From contig NZ_QBUD01000009.1 of the NCBI RefSeq assembly GCF_003058085.1, positions 62,001 through 126,000 of the forward strand: a stretch of 64,000 nt of DNA, read 5' to 3'. Each line of letters begins with the position of its first letter. Positions within the stretch are counted from its first letter, which is position 1. A program made the position numbers and the translations under genes. Positions 49,501 through 57,041 of this stretch are shown one piece after another. Source of the stretch: Yoonia sediminilitoris (lineage in GTDB: Bacteria > Pseudomonadota > Alphaproteobacteria > Rhodobacterales > Rhodobacteraceae). Below the pieces are notes generated by a model. It was not told the origin of the DNA. It ran no database searches and saw nothing but the letters and a program-made list of their open reading frames with translations.

Positions 49501-50034
49501 ATGCTGGAAGAACAGATCAGCGCGATTAAGTCGGGTGCCGCCGAAGGCATTACCGACGATGGCCAATGGGCACCGCAGATCAATCTGGGCGTGCCTGTGC
49601 TGATCCCCGAAGATTATGTGCCTGATCTGGATGTGCGTCTGGGCCTTTACCGCCGCCTGTCGGAACTGACGACAAAGGTTGAACTGGAAGGGTTTGCCGC
49701 CGAACTGATTGACCGCTTTGGCAAACTGCCGCGCGAAGTGAACACACTGATGCTGGTCGTGCGGATCAAGGCCATGTGCAAGCGGGCGGGGATTTCCAAG
49801 CTTGATGCGGGTCCAAAGGGCGCCACGATCCAGTTTCATAACGATAAATTCGCATCGCCCAAGGGGCTGGTCGAGTTTGTGCATGCGCAAAACGGGTTGG
49901 CCAAGGTCAAAGACAACAAGATCGTCGTGCGCCGTGACTGGACCAAGGAACGTGACAAAATTCAGGGCGCATTCAACATTGCCCGTGATTTGGCACAAAA
50001 ACTGTCCGATGAGAAAAAGGCGAAAAGTAGCTAG
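46585..50034 (+). CDS. mfd: Transcription-repair coupling factor Mfd
   Basis: A 1149-aa translocase that removes RNA polymerase stalled at lesions and recruits UvrA. The N-terminal UvrB-like region (SGAPEGFDAQLILTE onward) is followed by the RNA-polymerase-interaction domain (LSPGDLVVHVDHGVGRYMGM), helicase domain 1 with Walker A CGDVGFGKTEVA and DEEQKFGVQHKE, helicase domain 2 with ATTIVESGLDIPTANT and QIRGRVGRSKT, and the C-terminal D7 autoinhibitory domain. Length is normal. Its last codon overlaps the end of the converging MFS gene by 4 bases. Confidence 0.98.
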   Translation: MSDPKHITVSGAPEGFDAQLILTEVAKSGPVVHVARDDKRLAAMQAALSFFAPDMPVFVFPAWDCLPYDRVSPNADVSAARMATLAALVHGMPERFVLLTTLSAATQRVPPRALLREAAFTATVGKRLDETALRNFLVRMGFTQSPTVMEPGDYAVRGGIIDIFPPGQSGPVRLDLFGDVLDGARRFDPASQRTTEKLTDVELAPVSEVILDEAAITRFRQNYRIEFGAAGTDDPLYEAVSAGRKHAGVEHWLGFFQDDLETLFDYLPRATVTLDDQVGPARMARWESIADQYSTRMHALTQKGRMDSVYKPAPPKLLYLDDAAWDRAVADKRVLQFSALKQATGPGVIDAGGRIGRNFAPERQQEQISLFSALADHIKSRLDAGPVIVASYSDGARERLEGLIEDEGVVEAIRIKDFARVGKRGLHLAVWPLDHGFEAPGLTVISEQDVLGDRLIRQTKRKRRADNFLTEANSLSPGDLVVHVDHGVGRYMGMEVVSAAGAAHECLLLEYAEDSKLYLPVENIELLSKYGHETGLLDKLGGGAWQAKKAKLKERIRQIAERLIRVAAERALRTAPALDPPDALWDQFLARFPYAETDDQLAAIEDVLEDLSSGKPMDRLICGDVGFGKTEVAIRAAFVAALCGVQVAIIAPTTLLARQHYQNLAERFRGFPANVAPLSRFVSAGNAAKTRDGITKGTVDIVVGTHALLAKGVRFKNLGLLVIDEEQKFGVQHKERLKQLRTDVHVLTLTATPIPRTLQLSLSGVRDLSIIGTPPIDRLAIRTYVSEFDTITVREALLREHYRGGQSFVVVPRISDMAEMEDFLKREVPEVTYISATGQMAAGELDDRMNAFYDGKYDVLLATTIVESGLDIPTANTMIVWRADMFGLSQLYQIRGRVGRSKTRAYAYLTTKPRQKLTDTAQKRLRVLGSIDTLGAGFTLASQDLDIRGAGNLLGEEQSGQMREVGYELYQQMLEEQISAIKSGAAEGITDDGQWAPQINLGVPVLIPEDYVPDLDVRLGLYRRLSELTTKVELEGFAAELIDRFGKLPREVNTLMLVVRIKAMCKRAGISKLDAGPKGATIQFHNDKFASPKGLVEFVHAQNGLAKVKDNKIVVRRDWTKERDKIQGAFNIARDLAQKLSDEKKAKSS

Positions 50035-51236
50035 GCGTCGCTGGGCCGGACGATCTTGGTGGTCAACCAAAGCGCAAGGCTTGCCGCGCACAATGTGCCG
50101 ATAGCCATCGGGATTGGCGTGCCATCAAACAGCAGGCCTATCGGGGCTGCGATCATCACCGCACCAATGGTCGATATAGCAGCGATGACTGACGCCGCCA
50201 TGCCCGCGATATGGGCCATTTCTTCCATCGCGAGCGCATTGAGGTTGCCGATTGTCAGGCCCGCCTGAAAGAAGTTGCCAGCGACCCAAAAGACATAGGT
50301 GCCAAACGCAAGCCAATAGGGGCCATCGACGGCCGTAACGACAATCAGTAGGATCGTCAGGCAAATCTGCGCGGCATAGGTCGCCTTGATGATCGCCCGC
50401 ATCCCTATCCGCATCACAAGTTTTGCGTTCAGCACACTTGCAGATGCAGACACTGCGGCAATCCCACCAATCCAAAGATGGAACAGATCGCCCTGACCAA
50501 AGGTGATGTCAAACACCTGCTGGACCGAGGACAGGATGATAAACAACATTCCGAACGTCAGCGTCTGGATGAATATCGACAGGCGGGTCGTGGGGTGGGC
50601 GAACATTTCACCGATGGCACCGGCAAGGGCCGCGGCACTCAGCGGGCGTTTGTTGTCTGGTGTCAATGTCTCGGGCTGGCGGATCACCAGCCATATCATC
50701 GAGACCAACGAAAACAGCATGAAGGATGCAAAAATCGCCCGCCAGCCAAACCCAACGACAATGTAATAGCCCATGGCCGGGGCAAGTGCTGGCACAATCG
50801 AAAAGACGACCATGATGAAGGATATGATCTGGGCCATATTACGCCCGCCATAAAGGTCGCGCACAATTGCCAGGGCCACCACGCGCGGGGCGGCTGCCCC
50901 CAACCCCTGCACCACGCGGGCTGCAACCATTACTTCGATCGTGGTCGAGATCCAGGCGACCAAACAGGCCAGAATGTAGATGATTGACCCGACAACCATC
51001 ACCGGTTTGCGCCCGAATGCATCTGACAGTGGCCCGGTGAACAGCGTGCCCACGCCAAGCCCGAACACAAAGCTTGTCACGATCAATTGCGCGTTATTGA
51101 GATTATCGGGCGACAATGCCGCGCCGATCTCGGGCAGAGCGGGCAACATGGCGTCGATGGAAAAGGCAACGGTGGCCGACATCATGGCCATCATTGCAAT
51201 GAATTCGGTCCTGTGCAGGCGCTTTATCTGGGACAT
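50031..51236 (-). CDS. MFS drug-efflux transporter, Bcr/CflA family
   Basis: A 401-aa transporter with twelve predicted membrane segments. Family motifs: FSIDAMLPALPEIGAAL in the first span, motif A-like GPLSDAFGRKPVM between spans 2 and 3, and VVQGLGAAAPRVVALAIVRD (motif C region). Bcr/CflA members export bicyclomycin, sulfonamides, chloramphenicol or dipeptides; the substrate here is unknown. The start at 51236 (MSQIKRLHRTEF) fits the family; the longer frame overlaps the upstream gene. It lies 16 bases after the FrnE gene on the same strand. Confidence 0.93.
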   Translation of the reverse strand: MSQIKRLHRTEFIAMMAMMSATVAFSIDAMLPALPEIGAALSPDNLNNAQLIVTSFVFGLGVGTLFTGPLSDAFGRKPVMVVGSIIYILACLVAWISTTIEVMVAARVVQGLGAAAPRVVALAIVRDLYGGRNMAQIISFIMVVFSIVPALAPAMGYYIVVGFGWRAIFASFMLFSLVSMIWLVIRQPETLTPDNKRPLSAAALAGAIGEMFAHPTTRLSIFIQTLTFGMLFIILSSVQQVFDITFGQGDLFHLWIGGIAAVSASASVLNAKLVMRIGMRAIIKATYAAQICLTILLIVVTAVDGPYWLAFGTYVFWVAGNFFQAGLTIGNLNALAMEEMAHIAGMAASVIAAISTIGAVMIAAPIGLLFDGTPIPMAIGTLCAASLALWLTTKIVRPSDA

Positions 51237-51252
51237 GGGGCCGCGCTGTGGA

Positions 51253-51897
51253 TCATTCGGCGGCGTCCAGTTGTTCCATGATTTCGGTGATGACTTTCGT
51301 CCACATTTCTGGCGGCTGTGCGCCGGGGACCGCATGTTTTTGGTCAACAATAAAGGTCGGCACCGAATTGACGCCCATCTTGCGACTGTGGGCATCACGT
51401 GCGCGGATGTCGGCCACGTCGGCGTCAGATGCCAGCAGTTTCGTCACCATTGCCGCGTCCATTTCCGCCGTGTCCGCGATATCGGCCAGAACTTCATGAT
51501 CACCGATGTCGCGGCCGTCGACAAAATAGGCTTTGAACAGCAGATCAACGACAAAGGACTGCCGCCCTTCGATCCCGGCCCAGTGGATCAGCCGGTGTGC
51601 GTCAATCGTGTTCGGCGTCACTTTCATCGCTTCGAAATTGATCTTGGCCCCCGCTTTTTCAGCATGTTCAACGACCGGGGCATAGGCTTTGACTGCGCCT
51701 TCCTTGCCGCCGAATTTGCCTTCGAGATAGGCTTTGCGGTCCATGCCGCCCGCTGGCATGTCGGGGTTGAGCTGAAACGGGTGCCATTCGATGGTAAAGG
51801 GATGGTCGGGGAACTGTACCAGCGCCTTGTCCAGATTGGTCTTGCCGATATAGCACCATGGACAGATCGGGTCAGAGATGATGTCAAGTTTGACCAT
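51253..51897 (-). CDS. DsbA-family oxidoreductase, FrnE-like
   Basis: A 214-aa cytosolic thioredoxin-fold protein of the DsbA/FrnE branch. Active site CPWCYIG is near residue 12, with a helical insert and the cis-Pro loop GVNSVPTFIVDQ near 178. There is no signal peptide, unlike periplasmic DsbA. Relatives act in cytosolic disulfide stress response or as 2-hydroxychromene-2-carboxylate isomerase-like enzymes. The start at 51897 sits 13 bases inside the 3' end of the acyl-CoA synthetase gene, so the two are coupled and probably form an operon with the MFS gene. Confidence 0.92.
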   Translation of the reverse strand: MVKLDIISDPICPWCYIGKTNLDKALVQFPDHPFTIEWHPFQLNPDMPAGGMDRKAYLEGKFGGKEGAVKAYAPVVEHAEKAGAKINFEAMKVTPNTIDAHRLIHWAGIEGRQSFVVDLLFKAYFVDGRDIGDHEVLADIADTAEMDAAMVTKLLASDADVADIRARDAHSRKMGVNSVPTFIVDQKHAVPGAQPPEMWTKVITEIMEQLDAAE

Positions 51898-53404
51898 ATG
51901 CGGCCTCCCATTCTGCGCGCAGGACGCGCCGAAGTAATTTGTTGTTCGCCCCGCGTGGAAGTGCGTCTTTGGCAACAAAGAGCCGTGGGCATTTATAGCT
52001 TGCGAGCCTTTCGCTGACGAAGCTGCGCAGTTCGTCTTCGTCTATCACGTCTGTCGCCACGTAAAACCCCGCAATGATGACGGTGCCTGTGCGAATTTGA
52101 ACAGCGGCGGCGGCGGCTTCGGAAATCAGCGGATGCGCGGTCAACGCATCCTCGACTTCGACCGGGCTGACACGGTAACCGCCCGCATTCATCATATCGT
52201 CGGCGCGGCCGGCATAGGTGATGGCGCCATCGCTATCCATGATGCCGATGTCGCCCGTCATGAACCAGTCGCCTTGAAAACGGGCCGCAGTTTCTTTGGG
52301 TGCTTCATAATAGCCGAGCATCAATCCGGGGTCGGACTTGTGAATGGCGATTGTGCCGGGCTCGCCACGCGGTACCGGGCCATCGGGGCCAATGATCGCC
52401 ACCTTGCGCCCCGGCTGGGCAAAACCTGACGCCCCCGGCGGGGCGGGATGCCCCGGTGCGCCTGATATGAAGGTTGAACATTCGGACATGCCGAATGCCT
52501 CGTAAATGTCGGTGCCGGTTTTGCTCTGCCACGCGGACTTGTAATCCTCGGCCAGTTTTTCACCGGCAGAGAGCCCATGGCGCAGGTCAGTTAGCCCGGA
52601 CAGATCGCCACGCAGCATACGTCGATAAACGCCTGGCGCTGCTGCAAAAATTGTCGCGCGCTGCTGGCGCAGTAAATGCGGCAATGCATCCGTTGGGGTG
52701 CCATCCTGCGCCACAATCGCGGTGGCACCGACAGTCCAGGGGTCCATTAGGCCAGTGCCCAGCGTATAGGTCCAGTTGAAGGCGCCCGCATGCAAGATCC
52801 GGTCCGTGTCAACCATGCCATACCAGCCATCAATCATCATCTGCCGTGCCCAGATCGCACGGTGCGCATGTACAACTGGTGTCGGGCGGCCCGACGTGCC
52901 CGATGTGAAAATGATATAGGCAGGCCGGTCAGGATCACCCATCGCAAAGGCGGCCATAGGGGTGGTGTCGTCGGGGCGGATGTCATCCACGTGGACGGTT
53001 GGCTGCGATGATGACGGGCATGCAATTCCGTCACTATAAACGGTGAGTGCGGGCTTGATTTGCGCGCAAAGCACATCGACCTCCCCTTTGGTCAGCGCGG
53101 CAGAGGTCGGGACGGGCACGATCCCTACAGCGATTGACGCAAGATAGATGATCGGGAAATCGACTGTATTGCCGAGCCGCATCAACAGTCTGTCACCAGG
53201 TCGCAAACCTTTTGCCAACAGGCAGGTGGCTTGTTCGAGAACGGCCCTGCGCAACTGGCCAAAAGTCATTTCCGAAGGACTGTCCCCTGCAATGACAAGC
53301 GCAGGTTTGTCGGGCCGGTCCTGCGCGGCGGACAAGACATGTGCCGCCATATTGAAAGCTGGAGGTGGGTCGGGAAACGGATCAGAGACAGAGTGTGACA
53401 GCAT
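51884..53404 (-). CDS. Acyl-CoA synthetase / AMP-binding enzyme with altered P-loop
   Basis: A 506-aa ANL-superfamily adenylate-forming enzyme, likely activating an aromatic or short acid to its CoA ester. The P-loop reads FTSGTSGRPTPVVHAH, where the usual Lys-Gly (GxPKG) is Thr-Pro. A5 YEAFGMSECSTF, A8 YAGRADDMMNAGGYRVSPVEVE and catalytic Lys A10 RGANNKLLRRVL are present, so it should still be active. The start at 53404 (MLSHSVSDPF) is the first plausible ATG; a longer frame would cross the divergent regulator. A 65-base gap separates it from an XRE-cupin regulator, which probably controls it. Confidence 0.9.
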   Translation of the reverse strand: MLSHSVSDPFPDPPPAFNMAAHVLSAAQDRPDKPALVIAGDSPSEMTFGQLRRAVLEQATCLLAKGLRPGDRLLMRLGNTVDFPIIYLASIAVGIVPVPTSAALTKGEVDVLCAQIKPALTVYSDGIACPSSSQPTVHVDDIRPDDTTPMAAFAMGDPDRPAYIIFTSGTSGRPTPVVHAHRAIWARQMMIDGWYGMVDTDRILHAGAFNWTYTLGTGLMDPWTVGATAIVAQDGTPTDALPHLLRQQRATIFAAAPGVYRRMLRGDLSGLTDLRHGLSAGEKLAEDYKSAWQSKTGTDIYEAFGMSECSTFISGAPGHPAPPGASGFAQPGRKVAIIGPDGPVPRGEPGTIAIHKSDPGLMLGYYEAPKETAARFQGDWFMTGDIGIMDSDGAITYAGRADDMMNAGGYRVSPVEVEDALTAHPLISEAAAAAVQIRTGTVIIAGFYVATDVIDEDELRSFVSERLASYKCPRLFVAKDALPRGANNKLLRRVLRAEWEAAYGQT

Positions 53405-53469
53405 GGATGTCCGGCTATCCTCCGGCGGCACAAGTTGCAAGATACGCCAACCATCCGTATGTAGTCGCC

Positions 53470-54093
53470 ATGACAGATATCGATCCGAAAAGCCTGATCC
53501 GTATCGCTCATGAAAATGGCGATAACAGCGTGGCGCAACCGCTTGATCTGGGTGCGCGGGTGCGCGAATTGCGCAAGGCCCGCGACTGGACGCTCGAACA
53601 GGCTGCACAGCAGGCGGGTTTGGCGCGATCTACTTTGTCCAAGATCGAAAACGGTCAGATGTCGCCAACCTATGATGCTCTGAAAAAGCTGGCCGTTGGC
53701 TTGAAAATTTCCGTCCCGCAATTGTTTACACCGCCATCAAAGGGGCAGGTGAACGGTCGTATGGCCGTGACCCGGACCGGAGAAGAGGCCGAAAAACTTA
53801 CCACGACCTACGAACATGCATTGCTGGCAAATGCACTGACCACCAAGAAGATGTTGCCATATCGCACCCATGTCCGCGCGCGGAAGATGGAGGATTTCGA
53901 TGGCTGGGTCCGCCATGACGGCGAGGAGTTTCTTTATGTTCTGACTGGCCAGATCAGGCTCTATACCGAATTTTACGAGCCGGTGGAACTGAAACGCGGT
54001 GACAGCGCCTATTACGATGCTTCAATGGGGCATAACGTCGTGTCGATCAGCGCCGAAGATGCGACACTCCTCTGGGTTACATCACTGAGCTGA
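53470..54093 (+). CDS. XRE-cupin transcriptional regulator
   Basis: A 207-aa regulator. The helix-turn-helix (about 23-75) reads LGARVRELRKARDWTLEQAA, then GLARSTLSKIENGQMSPTYD. A C-terminal cupin domain (about 130-205) has HVRARKMEDFDGWVRHDGEE and the GDSAYYDASMGHNVVS barrel strand, a probable ligand or metal site. It is divergent from the acyl-CoA synthetase gene and probably tunes that operon in response to the enzyme's substrate or product. The start at 53470 is used; the longer frame would run into the opposite gene. Confidence 0.92.
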   Translation: MTDIDPKSLIRIAHENGDNSVAQPLDLGARVRELRKARDWTLEQAAQQAGLARSTLSKIENGQMSPTYDALKKLAVGLKISVPQLFTPPSKGQVNGRMAVTRTGEEAEKLTTTYEHALLANALTTKKMLPYRTHVRARKMEDFDGWVRHDGEEFLYVLTGQIRLYTEFYEPVELKRGDSAYYDASMGHNVVSISAEDATLLWVTSLS

Positions 54094-54098
54094 ACTTT

Positions 54099-54132
54099 GC
54101 CTCCGGCGGGGATATTTTTGGCCACAAGAAGC
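54099..54132 (+). repeat. Roseobacter-type gene-end repeat (GCCTCCGGCGGGG-ATATTTTT-GGCC)
   Basis: GCCTCCGGCGGGG followed by ATATTTTTGGCCACAAGAAG, six bases after the XRE-cupin stop. Words of this shape recur at gene ends in Rhodobacteraceae genomes and can form a short hairpin before a T-run, so it probably serves as a terminator. Only one full copy was noticed in this window. Confidence 0.5.
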
Positions 54133-54178
54133 TATGCGCGGTCCCATATTGGAAACCGCGCTCCGTTCATGCAGCTTG

Positions 54179-55996
54179 CTATTTTTCCTCGTACCACCAG
54201 ACATCAGGCTGCCAACCAGGCCAATCGCCGAAAATCGGCATCTCGTCCGGGTAATGCAGGTTTTTGGAGTGCGCTAGACGGCTGATGTTCCACTGATAGA
54301 TCGGGATAACATAGCGGCCGCTGGTCAGGACACGGTCAAGCGCTTTCACCGCAGCGACAAAGTCATCCTGACTTTCGGAAGTCAGCAGTTTGCCTATCAT
54401 GGCGTCAACCGCCGGGGATTTGACGCCCATCAGATTGCGCCCGCCGGGGGCGTCGGCAGTTTCAGAGCCATAGTAGTTATACTGTTCGTTGCCGGGAGAA
54501 AGCGACAGGCCGCGCCGATAGTAGGTCATGTCGAAATCGTAGCTGTCGGTGCGTTCCTTGAACTGCGCGCTGTCCACAGTGGACACGGTCGGTGTGACGC
54601 CGATGCGGGCCAGGGATTCCACATACATGTCAATAATGGCCTGATTTTCAGACCCGCCCTGTGCAAGGAGGATGTCAAAGGTTAAAGCCTCGCCCGCATC
54701 ATTCTTCAAGACACCGTCCTGCACCGTCCATCCCGCGCTGGCCATCTGTTCAAGTGCTTTGGCCGTACCCGCGCGGTTTCGTTCGGTGCCATCAGCAACG
54801 GGCAAGCTGTATCCTTCAAGCGCGCCGGGTGTGAGATCAGATGCGAAGGGTTCAAGAAATTCCCGCACGCGGCCTTCGGCGGGCCCATCGGACATGCCAA
54901 GCGGCGAATTGGACCAATAGGATGTGATCCTTGGCTGGGCCGAGCCTGTCATGGATTCGTTGATAAATTCAAAATTGAACGCATGGATCAGCGCATCACG
55001 CACCCGCCAGTCGGCAAACTGCGGTTTGCGGGTGTTCATCACAAAACCTGTCATCCCGGAGGGGCGTTCATGCGGCAGCACCGACAGGACAATATCGCCG
55101 CTTTGCACGGCCGGGAAATCATACTGGCTTTCCCAGCGGGCGACGTTGAATTCACGGTTTGAATTCACGGCACCTGTCTTGAATGCCTCGAATGCGGCTG
55201 TTTCATCGCCGAAGAATTCCAGCCGGACTTCATCGATATTGTTGGTGCCTTTGCGAAACGGCACGTCCTTGCCCCAGTAATCGGGATTGCGGCGCAGCGA
55301 GACAAAGCGCCCCGCTTCGAAATCGTCAATCATGTAGGGTGCAGAGGTGATCGGCACGATCTGGGTTGTGCTTTCTGCAAAGTCGATGCCGTCCCATTGG
55401 GCCTTTTTGAGGATAGGGCGCATCCCGGCCAGCAGGGCCAGTTCACGGTCTGCAACGTTGAACGTAAACCGGACAGAGCGCGGACCGGTCTGTTCCATCG
55501 TCTCGACCTTTTGCCAAAACCCGAGGTAGCGGGGATGACCAACGGTGCCGAGAGTTTCATAGGACCAGAGCACATCTTCGATGGTCAGCGGGCTGCCGTC
55601 GGAAAATGTGATCCCCTCGCGCAAGGTAAATTCGACCCATTCGCGATTCGGTCCGGTTTCAACCGATTCGGCCAAAACACCGTAAAGAGAGAAGGGTTCA
55701 TCAAGGCTGCGCCCCATCATGCTTTCGCCCAGAAAGAAACGCAGCTGCCAGGGAACAGAGCCCTTGCGTACAAAGGGATTGAGACTGTCAAAGCTTCCGA
55801 CCTCGGCTGTGACGATCTGGCCACCCGTTGGAGCATCTGGATTCGCATAGGGCAAGGACACAAAATCCGGTGGAAGGGCAGGGTCACCATACATAGCTAT
55901 GCCATGTTGCGGCTCTGCCACGGCGATGTTGGCTGAGAGGATAAGCGCAAACGCACTTCCCATGGCCCTTGCTATGTTACGTATATGCTGTGTCAC
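54179..55996 (-). CDS. ABC-transporter peptide-binding protein (family 5 SBP)
   Basis: A 605-aa periplasmic solute-binding protein for peptides or other large solutes. The signal peptide is IARAMGSAFALILSANIAVA with cleavage before EPQHG. The mature part shows SBP family 5 landmarks: GITFSDGSPLTIEDVLWSYE, YMIDDFEAGRFVSLRRNPDYW and VRDALIHAFNFEFINE. It resembles the YejA-like group. The start is taken as GTG at 55996, with AGGGG 10 bases upstream, because the longer TTG frame adds a non-signal sequence. No permease or ATPase is next to it, so it is an orphan or its partners lie elsewhere. Confidence 0.9.
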   Translation of the reverse strand: MTQHIRNIARAMGSAFALILSANIAVAEPQHGIAMYGDPALPPDFVSLPYANPDAPTGGQIVTAEVGSFDSLNPFVRKGSVPWQLRFFLGESMMGRSLDEPFSLYGVLAESVETGPNREWVEFTLREGITFSDGSPLTIEDVLWSYETLGTVGHPRYLGFWQKVETMEQTGPRSVRFTFNVADRELALLAGMRPILKKAQWDGIDFAESTTQIVPITSAPYMIDDFEAGRFVSLRRNPDYWGKDVPFRKGTNNIDEVRLEFFGDETAAFEAFKTGAVNSNREFNVARWESQYDFPAVQSGDIVLSVLPHERPSGMTGFVMNTRKPQFADWRVRDALIHAFNFEFINESMTGSAQPRITSYWSNSPLGMSDGPAEGRVREFLEPFASDLTPGALEGYSLPVADGTERNRAGTAKALEQMASAGWTVQDGVLKNDAGEALTFDILLAQGGSENQAIIDMYVESLARIGVTPTVSTVDSAQFKERTDSYDFDMTYYRRGLSLSPGNEQYNYYGSETADAPGGRNLMGVKSPAVDAMIGKLLTSESQDDFVAAVKALDRVLTSGRYVIPIYQWNISRLAHSKNLHYPDEMPIFGDWPGWQPDVWWYEEK

Positions 55997-56074
55997 TGTT
56001 GGTTTGCCCCTGCATTTGAACTCATTATTTTGCCTGATGGTAAAGAGGGTTTTCAGCCTTTTCAAACTTTTAGC

Positions 56075-56103
56075 TTGGATGCGGGCAAATGATTGCTTAT
56101 AAA
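56075..56103 (+). promoter_or_regulatory. Sigma-70 promoter of an orphan transcript
   Basis: TTGGAT (56075-56080), exactly 17 bases, then TATAAA (56098-56103). It faces no gene within 150 bases, but a hairpin and a strong terminator lie directly downstream. Confidence 0.6.
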
Positions 56104-56109
56104 GAAATC

Positions 56110-56185
56110 ACTGCTCGATAGGTTTCTTGCCTGTATGAAACCTGCCTCAATAACTTTACGCCCGCCTTGTGCGGGCGTTTTTTTT
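56110..56185 (+). ncRNA. Candidate small RNA (or bdh leader) with hairpin and Rho-independent terminator
   Basis: About 76 bases from the expected start of the promoter at 56075. Stem-loop 1 is AGGTTTC/GAAACCT (56120-56143). A short single-stranded linker follows, then terminator stem CGCCCGC/GCGGGCG (56159-56177) with eight T. The terminator reads on + while the nearest upstream + gene ends 2 kb earlier, so it must serve a transcript starting in this gap. It could be a free sRNA, or an attenuated leader of the 3-hydroxybutyrate dehydrogenase gene 78 bases on. Confidence 0.6.
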
Positions 56186-56215
56186 GCCTCGCGCCTGTCA
56201 TGGTACTTTGCAGGT

Positions 56216-56231
56216 GCAGCATATATGCTGC
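56216..56231. promoter_or_regulatory. Perfect 16-bp palindrome upstream of 3-hydroxybutyrate dehydrogenase
   Basis: GCAGCATATATGCTGC, 31 bases before the ATG. TGC/GCA-rich dyads are typical of PhaR sites in PHA genes, but the arrangement here (GCAG-N8-CTGC) is the reverse of the usual CTGC-N-GCAG, so another regulator is possible. Confidence 0.55.
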
Positions 56232-56262
56232 GTAAAAGCGAGACAGACAGGGAGCTACCGCA

Positions 56263-57036
56263 ATGACTCTTTCAGGCAAGACAGCCGTTATTACAGGATC
56301 GAACTCTGGCATAGGGTTGGGTGTGGCACGTGAACTCGCGCGCGCGGGCGCCAATGTGGTGCTGAACTCGTTTACCGACCGCGAGGAAGATCACGCGCTA
56401 GCCACAGAGATCGCCAAGGAACATGGTGTCGATGCCAAATATGTGGCTGCCGACATGTCCAAGGGCGAAGATTGCCGTCGTCTGATCAAGGACGCAGGCC
56501 GTTGTGACATTCTGGTGAACAATGCGGGCATTCAGCATGTGGCGCCGGTGCAGGATTTCCCAACCGAAAAGTGGGATGCGATCATCGCGATCAACATGTC
56601 CTCGGCCTTTCACACGACTGCCGCAGCCGTGTCAGCCATGCGCGCATCTGGCTATGGCCGCATCATCAACATCGCCTCGGCCCACGGGTTGACGGCGTCG
56701 CCCTATAAATCGGCCTATGTGGCGGCCAAGCATGGTATCGTCGGCCTGACCAAAACAATCGGGCTGGAAACGGCGCAAGACCCGATCACATGCAATGCGA
56801 TTTGCCCGGGCTACGTGCTGACCCCGCTGATCGAGGCGCAAATTCCCGACACGATGAAGGAGTATGACATGTCCCGCGAGGATGTGATCAAGAACGTGAT
56901 GCTGGAACGCCAGCCCTCCAAGGAGTTCGCCACGGTCGAACAGTTGGGCGGCACCGCAGTGTTCCTGTGTTCCGACGCGGCGGCGCAAATCACGGGCACG
57001 ACCATCAGCGTTGATGGCGGCTGGACGGCACTTTAA
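56263..57036 (+). CDS. bdhA: 3-hydroxybutyrate dehydrogenase
   Basis: A 257-aa NAD-dependent short-chain dehydrogenase converting 3-hydroxybutyrate to acetoacetate, used in PHB turnover. Rossmann motif TGSNSGIGLGVA, NNAGIQHVAPV, catalytic Ser in INIASAHGL and YxxxK in AYVAAKHG are present. The FPTEKWDAIIAINMSSAFH block and the C-terminal ITGTTISVDGGWTAL are typical of BdhA. GGGAGC precedes the ATG. The patatin gene starts 5 bases after its stop, so the two form a PHB-use unit. Confidence 0.95.
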   Translation: MTLSGKTAVITGSNSGIGLGVARELARAGANVVLNSFTDREEDHALATEIAKEHGVDAKYVAADMSKGEDCRRLIKDAGRCDILVNNAGIQHVAPVQDFPTEKWDAIIAINMSSAFHTTAAAVSAMRASGYGRIINIASAHGLTASPYKSAYVAAKHGIVGLTKTIGLETAQDPITCNAICPGYVLTPLIEAQIPDTMKEYDMSREDVIKNVMLERQPSKEFATVEQLGGTAVFLCSDAAAQITGTTISVDGGWTAL

Positions 57037-57041
57037 GGGCT

